The translations under genes were made by a program, and so were the position numbers. A DNA stretch of 51,142 bases, taken from contig RXKA01000024.1 in assembly GCA_003962985.1 (NCBI GenBank), positions 1-51,142 on the forward strand, written 5' to 3'. The notes below the pieces were generated by a model. That model did no database searches. It was not told the origin of the DNA and was given only the letters and a program-made list of their open reading frames with translations. Shown piece after piece: positions 1-8,884 of the stretch; position 1 is the stretch's first letter; every line of letters begins with the position of its first letter. The stretch is from Pseudomonadota bacterium. GTDB lineage: Bacteria; Pseudomonadota; Gammaproteobacteria; Burkholderiales; UBA11063.

Positions 1-78
1 TCTACTACAATGTCAAATTATTTCACTAAATTAATTCAACAACAAACAAACACAGCTCCACCTCAAATGCCCAATTAA
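1..78 (+). CDS. 3' end of an unidentified gene (partial)
   Basis: Frame 1 is open from the window edge to a TAA at 76-78 and encodes 25 residues ending in QTNTAPPQMPN. A good hairpin terminator follows about 40 bp later, as expected downstream of a real gene. The piece is too short to recognise a family. It could also be chance, so confidence is low. Confidence 0.4.
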   Translation, partial: STTMSNYFTKLIQQQTNTAPPQMPN

Positions 79-120
79 TACTGTAGCACAACGACTTAAA
101 CAACATTATACACAATACAA

Positions 121-147
121 AAAAGTTACTAATTAGAGTAACTTTTT
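121..147. terminator. Bidirectional rho-independent terminator
   Basis: A perfect 10-bp stem (AAAAGTTACT / AGTAACTTTT) closes a 6-nt loop, with an A-run on the left and a T-run on the right. It can therefore end transcription of the partial + gene and of topA, which arrives from the other side and stops at 183. Confidence 0.8.
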
Positions 148-182
148 CAATAAATCAATATCGCAAAATATAAAATTAAGCA

Positions 183-2444
183 CTAAACCTTAACAGAATG
201 CTTACATTTTGGACAAATATGCTGCGTACCTTTAGTTTTAGTCGTATGTGTCATCATAACTTTATAATGACAAGCTGGACAACTTTCATCTATTGGTTCA
301 TATTTAAAGATAGTTTTACAATCTGGATAATTATTACAAGAATAGAACATTCCAAAACGCCCCTTCTTGGCAACAATCTTGCCTTTATTACATTCAGGAC
401 ACGTTATCGCATGTTCCATTTCTGGAGCATTAATATTTTCAATATGCTTACACTTAGGATAGTTAGCACAAGAAATAAATTTACCAAATCGTCCATTACG
501 AATTAATAACTGCCCACCATCTTTTGGACACACGCGATCAGGGATAACCTCAGGAGGTGCAATCTCTTCAGTATTACCATCTTTATCAACTTTACGCATA
601 TAGTCACAATCTGGATAACCTGAACAACCGATAAAGCGCCCATACTTACCAAATTTAGAAATTAGCGGTTTACCACATTTTGGACAATTCTCATCCAACG
701 GCGTACTTGTTAACTCCATCCGTGAAATATTTTGCTTTTCCCCAACTACCGTTGATAGCTCCGTCCAGAACTCATCTAAGACAGGAAGCTTTCTTTGTTC
801 ACCAATTGCAATATTGTCCAAGGTATCTTCTAAATTAGCAGTAAAGCGTAAATCAACATATTTAGTTAAATGATTTGTTAAAAATTGGTTTACTACCATA
901 CCAACATCGGTTGGCATAAAACGCTTCTTATCCATCATCACATATTCACGTTTTTTTAACGTAGCAATAATAGATGCATATGTCGATGGACGACCAATAC
1001 CTAGCTCTTCAAGAGTTTTCACTAATGATGCTTCAGTAAATCTTGGTTTAGGTTCTGTTTGATGAGCGGTGATTTCAATATTATCTACAGGTACAACTTC
1101 ACCCTCGTTTAATTCAGGTAAACGTACTTCCTCATCTTCATTAACTGCATCTTCCACTAATTCTTGATACACTTTCATGAATCCATCAAAATTTACCATT
1201 ACACCATTAACTCGGAATAGACCATCTTTTAATTGTATATCTACCGCAGTAGTATCCAAAATCGCTGGACTAACTTGGCTAGCTAATGTTCTACGCCAGA
1301 TTAACTCATATAATTTATACTGATCAGGATTCAAAAAGGCTTTAACTTGAGCTGGAGTACGCAAAATTGAGGTTGGACGAATTGCCTCGTGTGCCTCTTG
1401 AGCATTTTTAGATTTACTAGTATATACATTTGGCTTGCTTGGTAAATAGCGTGCATCAAAGTTTTCACCAATATAGCTTCTAATTTCTTCAATTGCCAAA
1501 CTAGATAGTTGAACCGAATCGGTACGCATATAAGTAATTAGACCTACGCTCTCGCTATTTAATTCTATACCCTCATACAGTGACTGAGCAATACGCATCG
1601 TTCTATCGGTAGTAAAACCTAGCTGACGAGCAGATTCAATTTGCAAGGTTGAAGTAATAAATGGCGCGTTTGGATTCTTTTTCTTTTGTTTTTTAGTAAT
1701 TTTTTTAATTTGCGCTTCGGTAATACCTGCAAAGCTACTAACTATTTCTTTAGCTTGTGCGTTAGTTTTAATCGCTTTGCTATCAAGTTTTTTGTTCGCA
1801 AATTCAATTAACTTAGCTTTAAACTTGCTACGTCCCTTATGGCTATGCAAGTGAACACCAAAATAATCTTCTGGAACGAATTTTTTAATTTCATCTTCAC
1901 GTTCACAAATTAAGCGTAGCGCTGGTGACTGCACTCTACCTGCAGATAAGCCTGGCTTAATCTTACGCCATAGTAATGGTGAAACATTAAAACCAATTAA
2001 ATAATCAAGGGTTAACCGTGCTTGCTGTGCATCAACAAGATTATTATCTATCTGGCGTGGATGTTTAATCGCTTCAATAATTGCTGGTTTGGTAATTTCA
2101 TTAAACGTTACACGCCCAATCTCACGCCCTGCAAATACAGAATTTTCACGCAAAATTTCTTCAATATGCCAAGCAATCGCTTCTCCTTCACGGTCTTGAT
2201 CGCTTGCTAGATAAATAACATCACTTTTTTTTGCAGCCGCAATGATGTCATCAACATGTTTTTTATTTTTTGCAATAATTTGATATTTAGGTTTAAATTC
2301 ATCCTTAACATCAATTGAACCATTTTTTTTGGGTAAATCACGGACGTGCCCAAATGAAGCCAAAACTTTAAATTCATTATCTAAATATTTACTGATGGTT
2401 TTTGCTTTTGCAGGAGACTCAACGATTAATAATTTATGCGCCAT
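183..2444 (-). CDS. topA: DNA topoisomerase I
   Basis: Type IA topoisomerase that relaxes negative supercoils through a transient 5'-phosphotyrosyl single-strand break. The 753 residues start with a Toprim domain (VESPAKAKTI, acidic E9) and the SDQDREGE motif with D82, D84 and E86 for metal binding. The catalytic tyrosine is Y305 in LITYMRTDS. The C-terminus carries four tetracysteine zinc ribbons (CPKCGKP, CPKDGG, CPECNKG and CPACHY blocks), a common arrangement in proteobacterial TopA. It follows smg with a 13-bp gap and looks like the last gene of the LysM-dprA-smg-topA operon. Length and all key motifs are intact. Confidence 0.97.
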   Translation of the reverse strand: MAHKLLIVESPAKAKTISKYLDNEFKVLASFGHVRDLPKKNGSIDVKDEFKPKYQIIAKNKKHVDDIIAAAKKSDVIYLASDQDREGEAIAWHIEEILRENSVFAGREIGRVTFNEITKPAIIEAIKHPRQIDNNLVDAQQARLTLDYLIGFNVSPLLWRKIKPGLSAGRVQSPALRLICEREDEIKKFVPEDYFGVHLHSHKGRSKFKAKLIEFANKKLDSKAIKTNAQAKEIVSSFAGITEAQIKKITKKQKKKNPNAPFITSTLQIESARQLGFTTDRTMRIAQSLYEGIELNSESVGLITYMRTDSVQLSSLAIEEIRSYIGENFDARYLPSKPNVYTSKSKNAQEAHEAIRPTSILRTPAQVKAFLNPDQYKLYELIWRRTLASQVSPAILDTTAVDIQLKDGLFRVNGVMVNFDGFMKVYQELVEDAVNEDEEVRLPELNEGEVVPVDNIEITAHQTEPKPRFTEASLVKTLEELGIGRPSTYASIIATLKKREYVMMDKKRFMPTDVGMVVNQFLTNHLTKYVDLRFTANLEDTLDNIAIGEQRKLPVLDEFWTELSTVVGEKQNISRMELTSTPLDENCPKCGKPLISKFGKYGRFIGCSGYPDCDYMRKVDKDGNTEEIAPPEVIPDRVCPKDGGQLLIRNGRFGKFISCANYPKCKHIENINAPEMEHAITCPECNKGKIVAKKGRFGMFYSCNNYPDCKTIFKYEPIDESCPACHYKVMMTHTTKTKGTQHICPKCKHSVKV

Positions 2445-2457
2445 AAATAACTTTCAT

Positions 2458-2922
2458 TTAGTGTATAGTACAATTAGCCGCCCAATACCATGGACTTTCT
2501 GGCAAATCAAATTTAATTAAACCTGGACGATAATTTTGTAAGTGGCTTACCAATCCATCAAGGATCTCACTAGCCTCGTCATTAACTAGTGGCCATTCTA
2601 AGAACAATTCCCCAATTCGATCAAACAGAATCTCGCGCTCAACATTACTAATTGATTTGCTAGACGCCAATTCTAATATATGTGTAACTACCTCTTTGGG
2701 CAAATATTGCTCTTCCCAATTACTTAAACTACGAATTGAATCGGGATTAATTTCTAACGTCGTACATTCATCAGCAATTGGCGCAAACCAAGCTAATGCT
2801 TGTCGAACTTCCTGCTCGGAAAAATTATACTCTGTTACTAACTCGCGAACTAGTGTATCTTGATTAAGATACAGAAGTTGATCTTTTTCTGTTGCAAACA
2901 GAAACTGGAGTACTTCTATCAT
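2458..2922 (-). CDS. smg: Smg family protein (DUF494)
   Basis: A 154-residue protein matching the Smg/DUF494 family, which is usually about 155-160 residues and sits beside dprA in beta- and gammaproteobacteria. It opens with MIEVLQFLFA and has the acidic, helical character and C-terminal KFDLPESPW-type tail of the family. No enzymatic motif is visible and the molecular function is not established. It lies 9 bp downstream of dprA and 13 bp upstream of topA, so co-transcription is likely. Confidence 0.9.
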   Translation of the reverse strand: MIEVLQFLFATEKDQLLYLNQDTLVRELVTEYNFSEQEVRQALAWFAPIADECTTLEINPDSIRSLSNWEEQYLPKEVVTHILELASSKSISNVEREILFDRIGELFLEWPLVNDEASEILDGLVSHLQNYRPGLIKFDLPESPWYWAANCTIH

Positions 2923-2931
2923 TTAACTTAC

Positions 2932-4017
2932 CTACTTAAATATTCTTTGGTAACGACCACCGCCACAATCAATAATTTGTTCATTTAATTCTAACTCTAG
3001 AAGCTTACCACATAATTCACTAAAGTCAATCTGCAATTTTGCACATAAGCTATCAACAGTAATCGGATCATCACCCATTGCATAAAGGACAGGATCATCA
3101 GTGGCAGATAATTGTTGGCTAATTGCATCATGACGAATCTGAATTTTAATTTCATCCAAAATATCATGTACATTCTCGCACAGTTTTGCACCAGATTTTA
3201 TTAGTTTGTGACAGCCGCGTGCCATTGGATTATGAATTGAACCTGGGATCGCCAGTACTTCACGCCCCATTTCCAAGGCAAAATCAGCACTAATCATTGA
3301 GCCACCATCGATTGCGGATTCTACCACTAAACACGCAGAACTTAATCCAACCACGATTCGATTACGGCGCGGAAAGTTATTATTTATTGGCGGTGTACCC
3401 AATGGAAATTCACTAATAATTAATCCACGTTCACGAATTTGGTTAAACAACACTTTATTTGAGGCGGGATAAACTATGTCAATTCCCGTTCCAACTATCG
3501 CAATCGTAGAACCACCATGTGCAATACTCAATGCACCTTCATGAGCATAACGATCAATACCTGCGGCTAAACCACTCACGATAGTTAAATCATGCCCTGC
3601 CAAACTAGCTGCGAAATTACGCGCGTTATCAATACCTGTTTGCGTTGGATGCCTAGTTCCTACCATAGCAATCTTATTATTCTGTAGGAGCTCAATATTA
3701 CCTTCGGCAAATAAAACCACTGGTGGTTGCGCTATTTGTGCCAAACTAAGTGGATAAACCTCATCTTTCAAAGTAATAATATGCCGATTTTCTGCATCTG
3801 CTTCCTGCCATGCTATTGCACGTGCTATTTCACTTTGATAATCATTAGCAAAAATAGCCTTAGCTACTCCCATACCAACAATACTACTGACTGTCAGCAA
3901 ATCACTATGATAGAGATTTTCCAAAGTCTCAAAATGTTTGAGCAATTTCAAAAATTTGGCTGGTCCAACACCATAAGTAAAATATAAACGTAACCAATAA
4001 CCTAGTTCATTATCCAT
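2932..4017 (-). CDS. dprA: DNA-processing protein DprA/Smf
   Basis: DprA binds incoming single-stranded DNA during natural transformation, protects it and loads RecA. The 361 residues contain an N-terminal helix-hairpin-helix/SAM-like region (GVGPAKFLKLL), then the Rossmann-like DNA-processing domain with MVGTRHPT, VSGLAAGID, IVGTGIDIVYP and FPRRNRIV. A C-terminal winged-helix (DprA_WH-like) segment covers about the last 65 residues. The start codon lies 1 bp after the LysM gene stop. It suggests competence potential, but other competence genes are not in this window. Confidence 0.95.
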   Translation of the reverse strand: MDNELGYWLRLYFTYGVGPAKFLKLLKHFETLENLYHSDLLTVSSIVGMGVAKAIFANDYQSEIARAIAWQEADAENRHIITLKDEVYPLSLAQIAQPPVVLFAEGNIELLQNNKIAMVGTRHPTQTGIDNARNFAASLAGHDLTIVSGLAAGIDRYAHEGALSIAHGGSTIAIVGTGIDIVYPASNKVLFNQIRERGLIISEFPLGTPPINNNFPRRNRIVVGLSSACLVVESAIDGGSMISADFALEMGREVLAIPGSIHNPMARGCHKLIKSGAKLCENVHDILDEIKIQIRHDAISQQLSATDDPVLYAMGDDPITVDSLCAKLQIDFSELCGKLLELELNEQIIDCGGGRYQRIFK

Positions 4018-4018
4018 C

Positions 4019-5131
4019 TTATTGACTCTTAATTCTGGCGTATAGCGGTATTTCTTTTACTGAATCAGTAACCAATGCAAACGATACTTTATCATAAGTC
4101 TTATATACTAATAATTCACCAATTGAAACTTCTGGAGCAACTAAATATTTAGGATCATCATTACTCGCAGTTGGATCTAAAAAACTATGACCATCAGTGA
4201 TATTAAACACTGTGCCAACTTTTACCCCATCACGAATACCCTTATTAATGACTACCGAATTATTCTCACCAGTAGAGGTAAGCGAATCATACATCGCAAT
4301 TATTTTACCATCCAACAGATATTCTGAACGTTGTGGAATAATTTCTGGTGGCATAATCGTAACTGCGGGAGCAACATGATCTAAAGGTACAACGGGATAA
4401 ATAACCTTGGTTAACTCTAGATTACTAACTGTAGAAATTTGGGTCATCACGCCATCAGCATTATAACGATATTCAGTGCCTAACTTTTCATCGGTATCTG
4501 GATCCGTCAAGTCGCGAAACTTATTTATGACCATAACCTTATCACCAATTGTACCATTATAATTTTTCACATAAACACTATCACCAAGCGTGTAGTATAA
4601 TCCACCTACTTTATCACCGCCAACTACAATTGGTAAATTATTCACATCAGTATCATCCAGTACCAATGGGTTTAATAGCACAGTCTTAATTCGCGCGGTC
4701 GGAATTGGCGTTTGTGTTTCTATATCTACCGTTCTAACTTCTGGTGATAGTCGTTGATAATAATTTCCTTTCTTACCTGCTAACGCTACTACTAGCATGT
4801 ACTGATTATTAGCAACAGAAACCATCTTTAATCGATCACCTGGATATAATTTAGTTGCAGTAAGCTTACTAACGCCCAAAAACTGTGGCCATAAACTAAG
4901 CTTTTTTAGATACATGGTCGCAATTTTACTCACACTATCAGTTTTTTTAACTACGTATTCTTGTGGTGCATTTTTTTTAATCTCTAACTTAGAAACCCCA
5001 AGTGTTGCATTATTGCTAACATTAACAGACTGCTTTACAGTGTTATTCGCGACCGAGGCATCAGGTGAATCAGCAAATAAATTTAGGCAACTCATTGAAA
5101 TGAATAGCGATACCAAAATTTTGTTTATCAT
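4019..5131 (-). CDS. LysM domain protein, exported
   Basis: A 370-residue protein with an N-terminal signal peptide (about residues 1-20, ending CLNLFA before DSP). A LysM-like module spans about residues 57-105 (EYVVKKTDSVSKIA through YPGDRLKMV) and should bind peptidoglycan in the periplasm. The rest is beta-rich with no catalytic motif. It is the first gene of the leftward operon and is divergent from def, 83 bp away. LysM proteins occupy this position next to dprA and def in Neisseriales and other betaproteobacteria. The exact role is unknown; a cell-wall-associated structural role is inferred. Confidence 0.85.
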   Translation of the reverse strand: MINKILVSLFISMSCLNLFADSPDASVANNTVKQSVNVSNNATLGVSKLEIKKNAPQEYVVKKTDSVSKIATMYLKKLSLWPQFLGVSKLTATKLYPGDRLKMVSVANNQYMLVVALAGKKGNYYQRLSPEVRTVDIETQTPIPTARIKTVLLNPLVLDDTDVNNLPIVVGGDKVGGLYYTLGDSVYVKNYNGTIGDKVMVINKFRDLTDPDTDEKLGTEYRYNADGVMTQISTVSNLELTKVIYPVVPLDHVAPAVTIMPPEIIPQRSEYLLDGKIIAMYDSLTSTGENNSVVINKGIRDGVKVGTVFNITDGHSFLDPTASNDDPKYLVAPEVSIGELLVYKTYDKVSFALVTDSVKEIPLYARIKSQ

Positions 5132-5214
5132 TGCTAGCTCTTTCTTGTTAGAATATTTACCTTTGAATATGCTATTATATTAATAATACACGAAATTAGT
5201 TAAGGTTTTTACAT

Positions 5215-5718
5215 ATGTCACTATTAAATATATTACATTATCCAGATGAGAGACTTCACCTTAAAGCATCTGTAGTAACTGAATTTGATGCAAAATTGAA
5301 GCAATTAGTTGCCGATATGGCGGAAACCATGTACGATAGTAATGGTATCGGTTTGGCTGCAACGCAGGTTAATGTACAAAAAAGATTATTCATCACAGAT
5401 TTAGCTAAAAATGATGAACCTAGTCAATTAACGGTTTATATCAACCCCGTCATTCGCAATAAAATTGGTGAAATCAAGGGCGAAGAGGGATGTTTATCAG
5501 TACCAGGGGTATTTGAGCCAGTTATACGTGCGGAACAGATTACAGTAGATTATCAGGATTTAGATGGCAAATTACATACCATTACTTGTAGCGGTTTAAA
5601 GGCTATTTGTATTCAACACGAAAACGATCACTTGGATGGAAAAGTATTTGTAGATTATTTATCTGGTCTTAAACAAAATTTCATCAAGAAAAAAATGAAA
5701 AAACTCTTTAAAAAATAA
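5215..5718 (+). CDS. def: Peptide deformylase
   Basis: Removes the N-formyl group from nascent proteins using a metal ion (usually Fe2+). At 167 residues it is the usual size for type 1 enzymes. The three signature motifs are present: GIGLAATQV, EEGCLSVPG (metal-binding Cys) and QHENDHLDG (two metal His and catalytic Glu). AAGG about 10 bp upstream serves as ribosome binding site. The expected partner fmt, often immediately downstream, is absent; a GT22-like gene begins 4 bp after the stop. Confidence 0.97.
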   Translation: MSLLNILHYPDERLHLKASVVTEFDAKLKQLVADMAETMYDSNGIGLAATQVNVQKRLFITDLAKNDEPSQLTVYINPVIRNKIGEIKGEEGCLSVPGVFEPVIRAEQITVDYQDLDGKLHTITCSGLKAICIQHENDHLDGKVFVDYLSGLKQNFIKKKMKKLFKK

Positions 5719-5722
5719 TTAT

Positions 5723-7147
5723 ATGAAAATTCAAACTAAATATTTTGTCTATGCTGCGATTATTTACCTAATCACAGCTTATTTTTCATTAGGACATTTG
5801 CACCCTGATGAATATTACCAAATTCTAGAATTTGCAGCGTACAAATTACATTTAAATTCACCCAATGGTTTAACATGGGAATTTTATGAACAGATTCGCC
5901 CCACCATACAGGTATGGCCAGTCGTGTATTTGTATCAATTAATTGCTAACTTTACATTACCAAATCCTTTTTTTGTCGCATTCCTAACGAGAGTGTTTTC
6001 TGGAATACTTTCATTACTCGCAATTTATCTCTTTATTAAAACATTTATTAATCAACTAGATAGCGATCGTAAAAAACATTGGTTCATACTTTTAAGTATC
6101 TTTTCATGGCTCGCAGTTTTTAACAGTATTCGTTATTCATCTGAAAATATTTCAGGTAAACTATTTTTAATTGCATTATGCTTAATAATTTCATCGCATG
6201 GACGAAAATCATTCCTCAGCTATCTTGTTTACGGGATAATATTAGGACTTAGTTTTATCGTTCGCTATCAAACAGGATTTATGATTATTGGTTTTTTCAT
6301 GTGGTTGGTTATTATCAATCGCACACCAATGAAATATTGTCTAGCTCTTGCAATAGGTGTCTTACTTGCAATCGGTCTGGGTTCTATCAGTGATTATTAT
6401 TTCTATGGTAACTGGGTGTTTACACCTTGGCGCTATTTTGCCGCAAATATTCTACAAGGTAAAGCAGCTACTTTTAGCGAAGATCCATGGTATTTCTATT
6501 TATCAATTGCTGGTTTTGTACCTTATGGACCATTATTTATAGTGGCAAGCCTATATTTTATGTTGGCGTATCCTAAACATACTATGACATGGATTATGTT
6601 GCCATTTATTGTAGTTCATTTGATAATCTCACACAAAGAACCGCGATTTTTAACGCCGTTACTAAGCTTTATGCCATTAGTAATTTTGCTGAGTTTACAA
6701 CATCTTGAACAAAAATATAACTGGCATTTAGGTAAAAAATTGATAGCTTTAAATACTGGGGCGTGGCGGTTTAACCTATTTGCAGTTGCCGTGGTGATGT
6801 TTTTTCCTTCTGCAATGCAAATTCGTATTAACGAATTATTGTACAAAAACTATTGGCAACCTACCGCCTTTAATTACATTACCGAAGGTGGGAATGTATT
6901 AGATTTTTATAAACATACTAATTTACGATTAATTCCAATTCAAGAACCGCATCAATTAGACTGTCATAACAATGAAAATTGTATTGTTGCACTAACCTGC
7001 CAAGAAACAGTAAAATATGGTGCACCAGCAGGAAAATTAATTTTCTCTGACTGTCCTAGTTGGATATTTAAGTTAAACTTTAATGGCTGGCTAGATCGCA
7101 CAGCACTTTATAATATCTATGAAATGCATAGTATTGAAAGTAAGTAA
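5723..7147 (+). CDS. GT22-like (Alg9/PIG-B type) membrane mannosyltransferase
   Basis: A 474-residue polytopic membrane protein with roughly ten hydrophobic segments. Its first extracytoplasmic loop carries HLHPDEYYQ, the HPDE motif diagnostic of GT22 mannosyltransferases such as eukaryotic GPI mannosyltransferases, which use dolichyl-phosphate-mannose. A bacterial member would use a polyprenyl-phosphate sugar and act at the periplasmic face. A KEPRFLTPLL segment resembles the conserved HKExRF motif of the family. It follows def by 4 bp and precedes an AGE-family sugar epimerase/isomerase, which suggests a small sugar-transfer module. Donor and acceptor are unknown. Confidence 0.8.
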   Translation: MKIQTKYFVYAAIIYLITAYFSLGHLHPDEYYQILEFAAYKLHLNSPNGLTWEFYEQIRPTIQVWPVVYLYQLIANFTLPNPFFVAFLTRVFSGILSLLAIYLFIKTFINQLDSDRKKHWFILLSIFSWLAVFNSIRYSSENISGKLFLIALCLIISSHGRKSFLSYLVYGIILGLSFIVRYQTGFMIIGFFMWLVIINRTPMKYCLALAIGVLLAIGLGSISDYYFYGNWVFTPWRYFAANILQGKAATFSEDPWYFYLSIAGFVPYGPLFIVASLYFMLAYPKHTMTWIMLPFIVVHLIISHKEPRFLTPLLSFMPLVILLSLQHLEQKYNWHLGKKLIALNTGAWRFNLFAVAVVMFFPSAMQIRINELLYKNYWQPTAFNYITEGGNVLDFYKHTNLRLIPIQEPHQLDCHNNENCIVALTCQETVKYGAPAGKLIFSDCPSWIFKLNFNGWLDRTALYNIYEMHSIESK

Positions 7148-7165
7148 TTTTTGATAGGTAATTAC

Positions 7166-8212
7166 ATGAATATTAAACCAATTCTACGCCAACACCTTGA
7201 TAGTTATGCTAACTTACTCGTTCGGCAAATCAAGAATTCTGGTTATGCGGGTGAATTTATTAGTGATGAACATATTTCACCATTAAATGAAACTAGATTA
7301 TTATGTCAAACCCGTGGAATTTTCTTTCTTCTTGACTATGCAGTTATTACCAATAATGATGATTATATTGAGTTAGCAATTAAATTACATGAGACTATTC
7401 AAAGTAATTATTACTCACCGACCACGCAATCATGGACACAATTACCACTGTCGGTAGTTGAACAAAATATCAGCAAGGATAAGATGTTATATGAATATGC
7501 ATTTGTGATTACTGCATTTGCTAAGTTATATGCAGTTACAAATGATGAAGCATTGCTAACATCAATTGATCAGGTGCGATTAATTATTGCCAAAGATTTT
7601 TATAATCCACACGCAAAATTTAGTTATCTAATTGATAAACAAAAAGGCGTTAACCAAAACGCATTAATGCATTTATTAGAAGCATATATTGAGTTAAATA
7701 GCGTTACTGAAAATTTACTTTATCGTCATGAACTTCAAGCATTGGCAGAGGATTTAATTCCATTGATCTATGACACGAACGCCCAATTAATTCGTGAATA
7801 TAGTGGTCAAGCAGTGTTTGAACCTGGGCATAGTTTTGAATGGGCATCATTGATTCTTGAAGCACAGAGTAAAGGATTCTTGCCTTTAACCATCTTGAAC
7901 CATCAAGAATTAGCGACTAGTGCTGAACGTCAAGGTATCAGCGCTAATAATATGGTACTTGCTGAATTAACATCAGATAAATTAGCGTCAGAAGTCTATC
8001 GTATTTGGCCATTGTTAGAGAGAATTCGTTATTATGCGATGACTAACGACTCAAAATTATCATTGGCACTTGAATCTTTAGTTAAGGTGTTTTTCTCAAC
8101 ACAAAACTTACCTTATGAATACGTGAATCAAGAGCTAGTACCAATGCAAGATCGTGTTAAGGCTACTACGGGATATCATATTATTAATTGTTATAAATAT
8201 ATATTAGGGTAA
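7166..8212 (+). CDS. AGE family epimerase/isomerase (mannose isomerase-like)
   Basis: Belongs to the N-acylglucosamine 2-epimerase superfamily, an (alpha/alpha)6 barrel that interconverts sugars such as mannose and fructose/glucose or GlcNAc and ManNAc. Visible family motifs include NETRLLCQTRGIFF near the start, NQNALMHLLEAY, and PGHSFEWASL with the catalytic-type histidine. I start it at ATG 7166 rather than the in-frame TTG at 7151, because TAGGTAA sits at a suitable distance before it and MNIKPIL matches the usual N-terminus. It lies between the GT22-like gene and a phosphoesterase. Substrate is unassigned. Confidence 0.82.
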   Translation: MNIKPILRQHLDSYANLLVRQIKNSGYAGEFISDEHISPLNETRLLCQTRGIFFLLDYAVITNNDDYIELAIKLHETIQSNYYSPTTQSWTQLPLSVVEQNISKDKMLYEYAFVITAFAKLYAVTNDEALLTSIDQVRLIIAKDFYNPHAKFSYLIDKQKGVNQNALMHLLEAYIELNSVTENLLYRHELQALAEDLIPLIYDTNAQLIREYSGQAVFEPGHSFEWASLILEAQSKGFLPLTILNHQELATSAERQGISANNMVLAELTSDKLASEVYRIWPLLERIRYYAMTNDSKLSLALESLVKVFFSTQNLPYEYVNQELVPMQDRVKATTGYHIINCYKYILG

Positions 8213-8214
8213 TT

Positions 8215-8877
8215 ATGCGCATCGTTTGTATTTCTGACACTCATAACCAATATCATGCATTAGATAATAAATTGCCTGCTGGAGATATAATTATCCATGC
8301 GGGTGATTTGGTTACCCATGGTACAGTTGAAGAGGTACAACAATTTATATCATGGTTTCAACAATTGCCATTCCAATATAAAATTTTTGTTGGTGGTAAT
8401 CATGATGGCAGTCTAGAGCACAGTAGAAGTAAAATAAATATCCCTGACGATGTTATCTATCTTGAAAACTCGGTAGTCATGATTAATGGCGTAAAAATCT
8501 GGGGTTCTCCAGTTAGTCCACCCTACCGTAGCTTTGGTTTCATGTGGGATAACAAGCGTCGAGAAGAACTATACCAAACGATTCCTGATGATTGTCAAAT
8601 TTTAATTAATCATAGCCCACCTCTTGGAACATTAGATCAAATCCTTGAAGGTTCGCATGTTGGTTGTCAATTCCTCGCACAACAAATTATTCGAGTGAAA
8701 CCATCATTATTAATCTGTGGGCACATTCATGAATCTTATGGTTTTACAAACAAAGAAGGTACACTGTATGTCAATCCATCATTGATGACACGTAAGTATG
8801 ACCCACAAAATCTGCCCATCGTTGTTGATTATGATGAGATAACCAACTCTTGCCAAATTGTTGCTAATCCATGGTAG
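8215..8877 (+). CDS. Calcineurin-like metallophosphoesterase
   Basis: A 220-residue protein with the complete metallophosphoesterase signature: SDTHN, HAGDLV, GGNHDG, NHSPP and CGHIHESYG. These supply the ligands for a dinuclear metal centre. The overall pattern resembles the MPPED1/239-type subfamily rather than UDP-diacylglucosamine hydrolase. It starts 2 bp after the AGE gene and ends 7 bp before priA, so it is in the same transcription unit. Substrate is unknown. Confidence 0.9.
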   Translation: MRIVCISDTHNQYHALDNKLPAGDIIIHAGDLVTHGTVEEVQQFISWFQQLPFQYKIFVGGNHDGSLEHSRSKINIPDDVIYLENSVVMINGVKIWGSPVSPPYRSFGFMWDNKRREELYQTIPDDCQILINHSPPLGTLDQILEGSHVGCQFLAQQIIRVKPSLLICGHIHESYGFTNKEGTLYVNPSLMTRKYDPQNLPIVVDYDEITNSCQIVANPW

Positions 8878-8884
8878 CCAATTA

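Noticed and set aside
198..506. Open frame on the + strand inside topA
   Set aside because: It is the antisense of the zinc-ribbon region and has no family match or ribosome binding site; topA on the other strand is certain.
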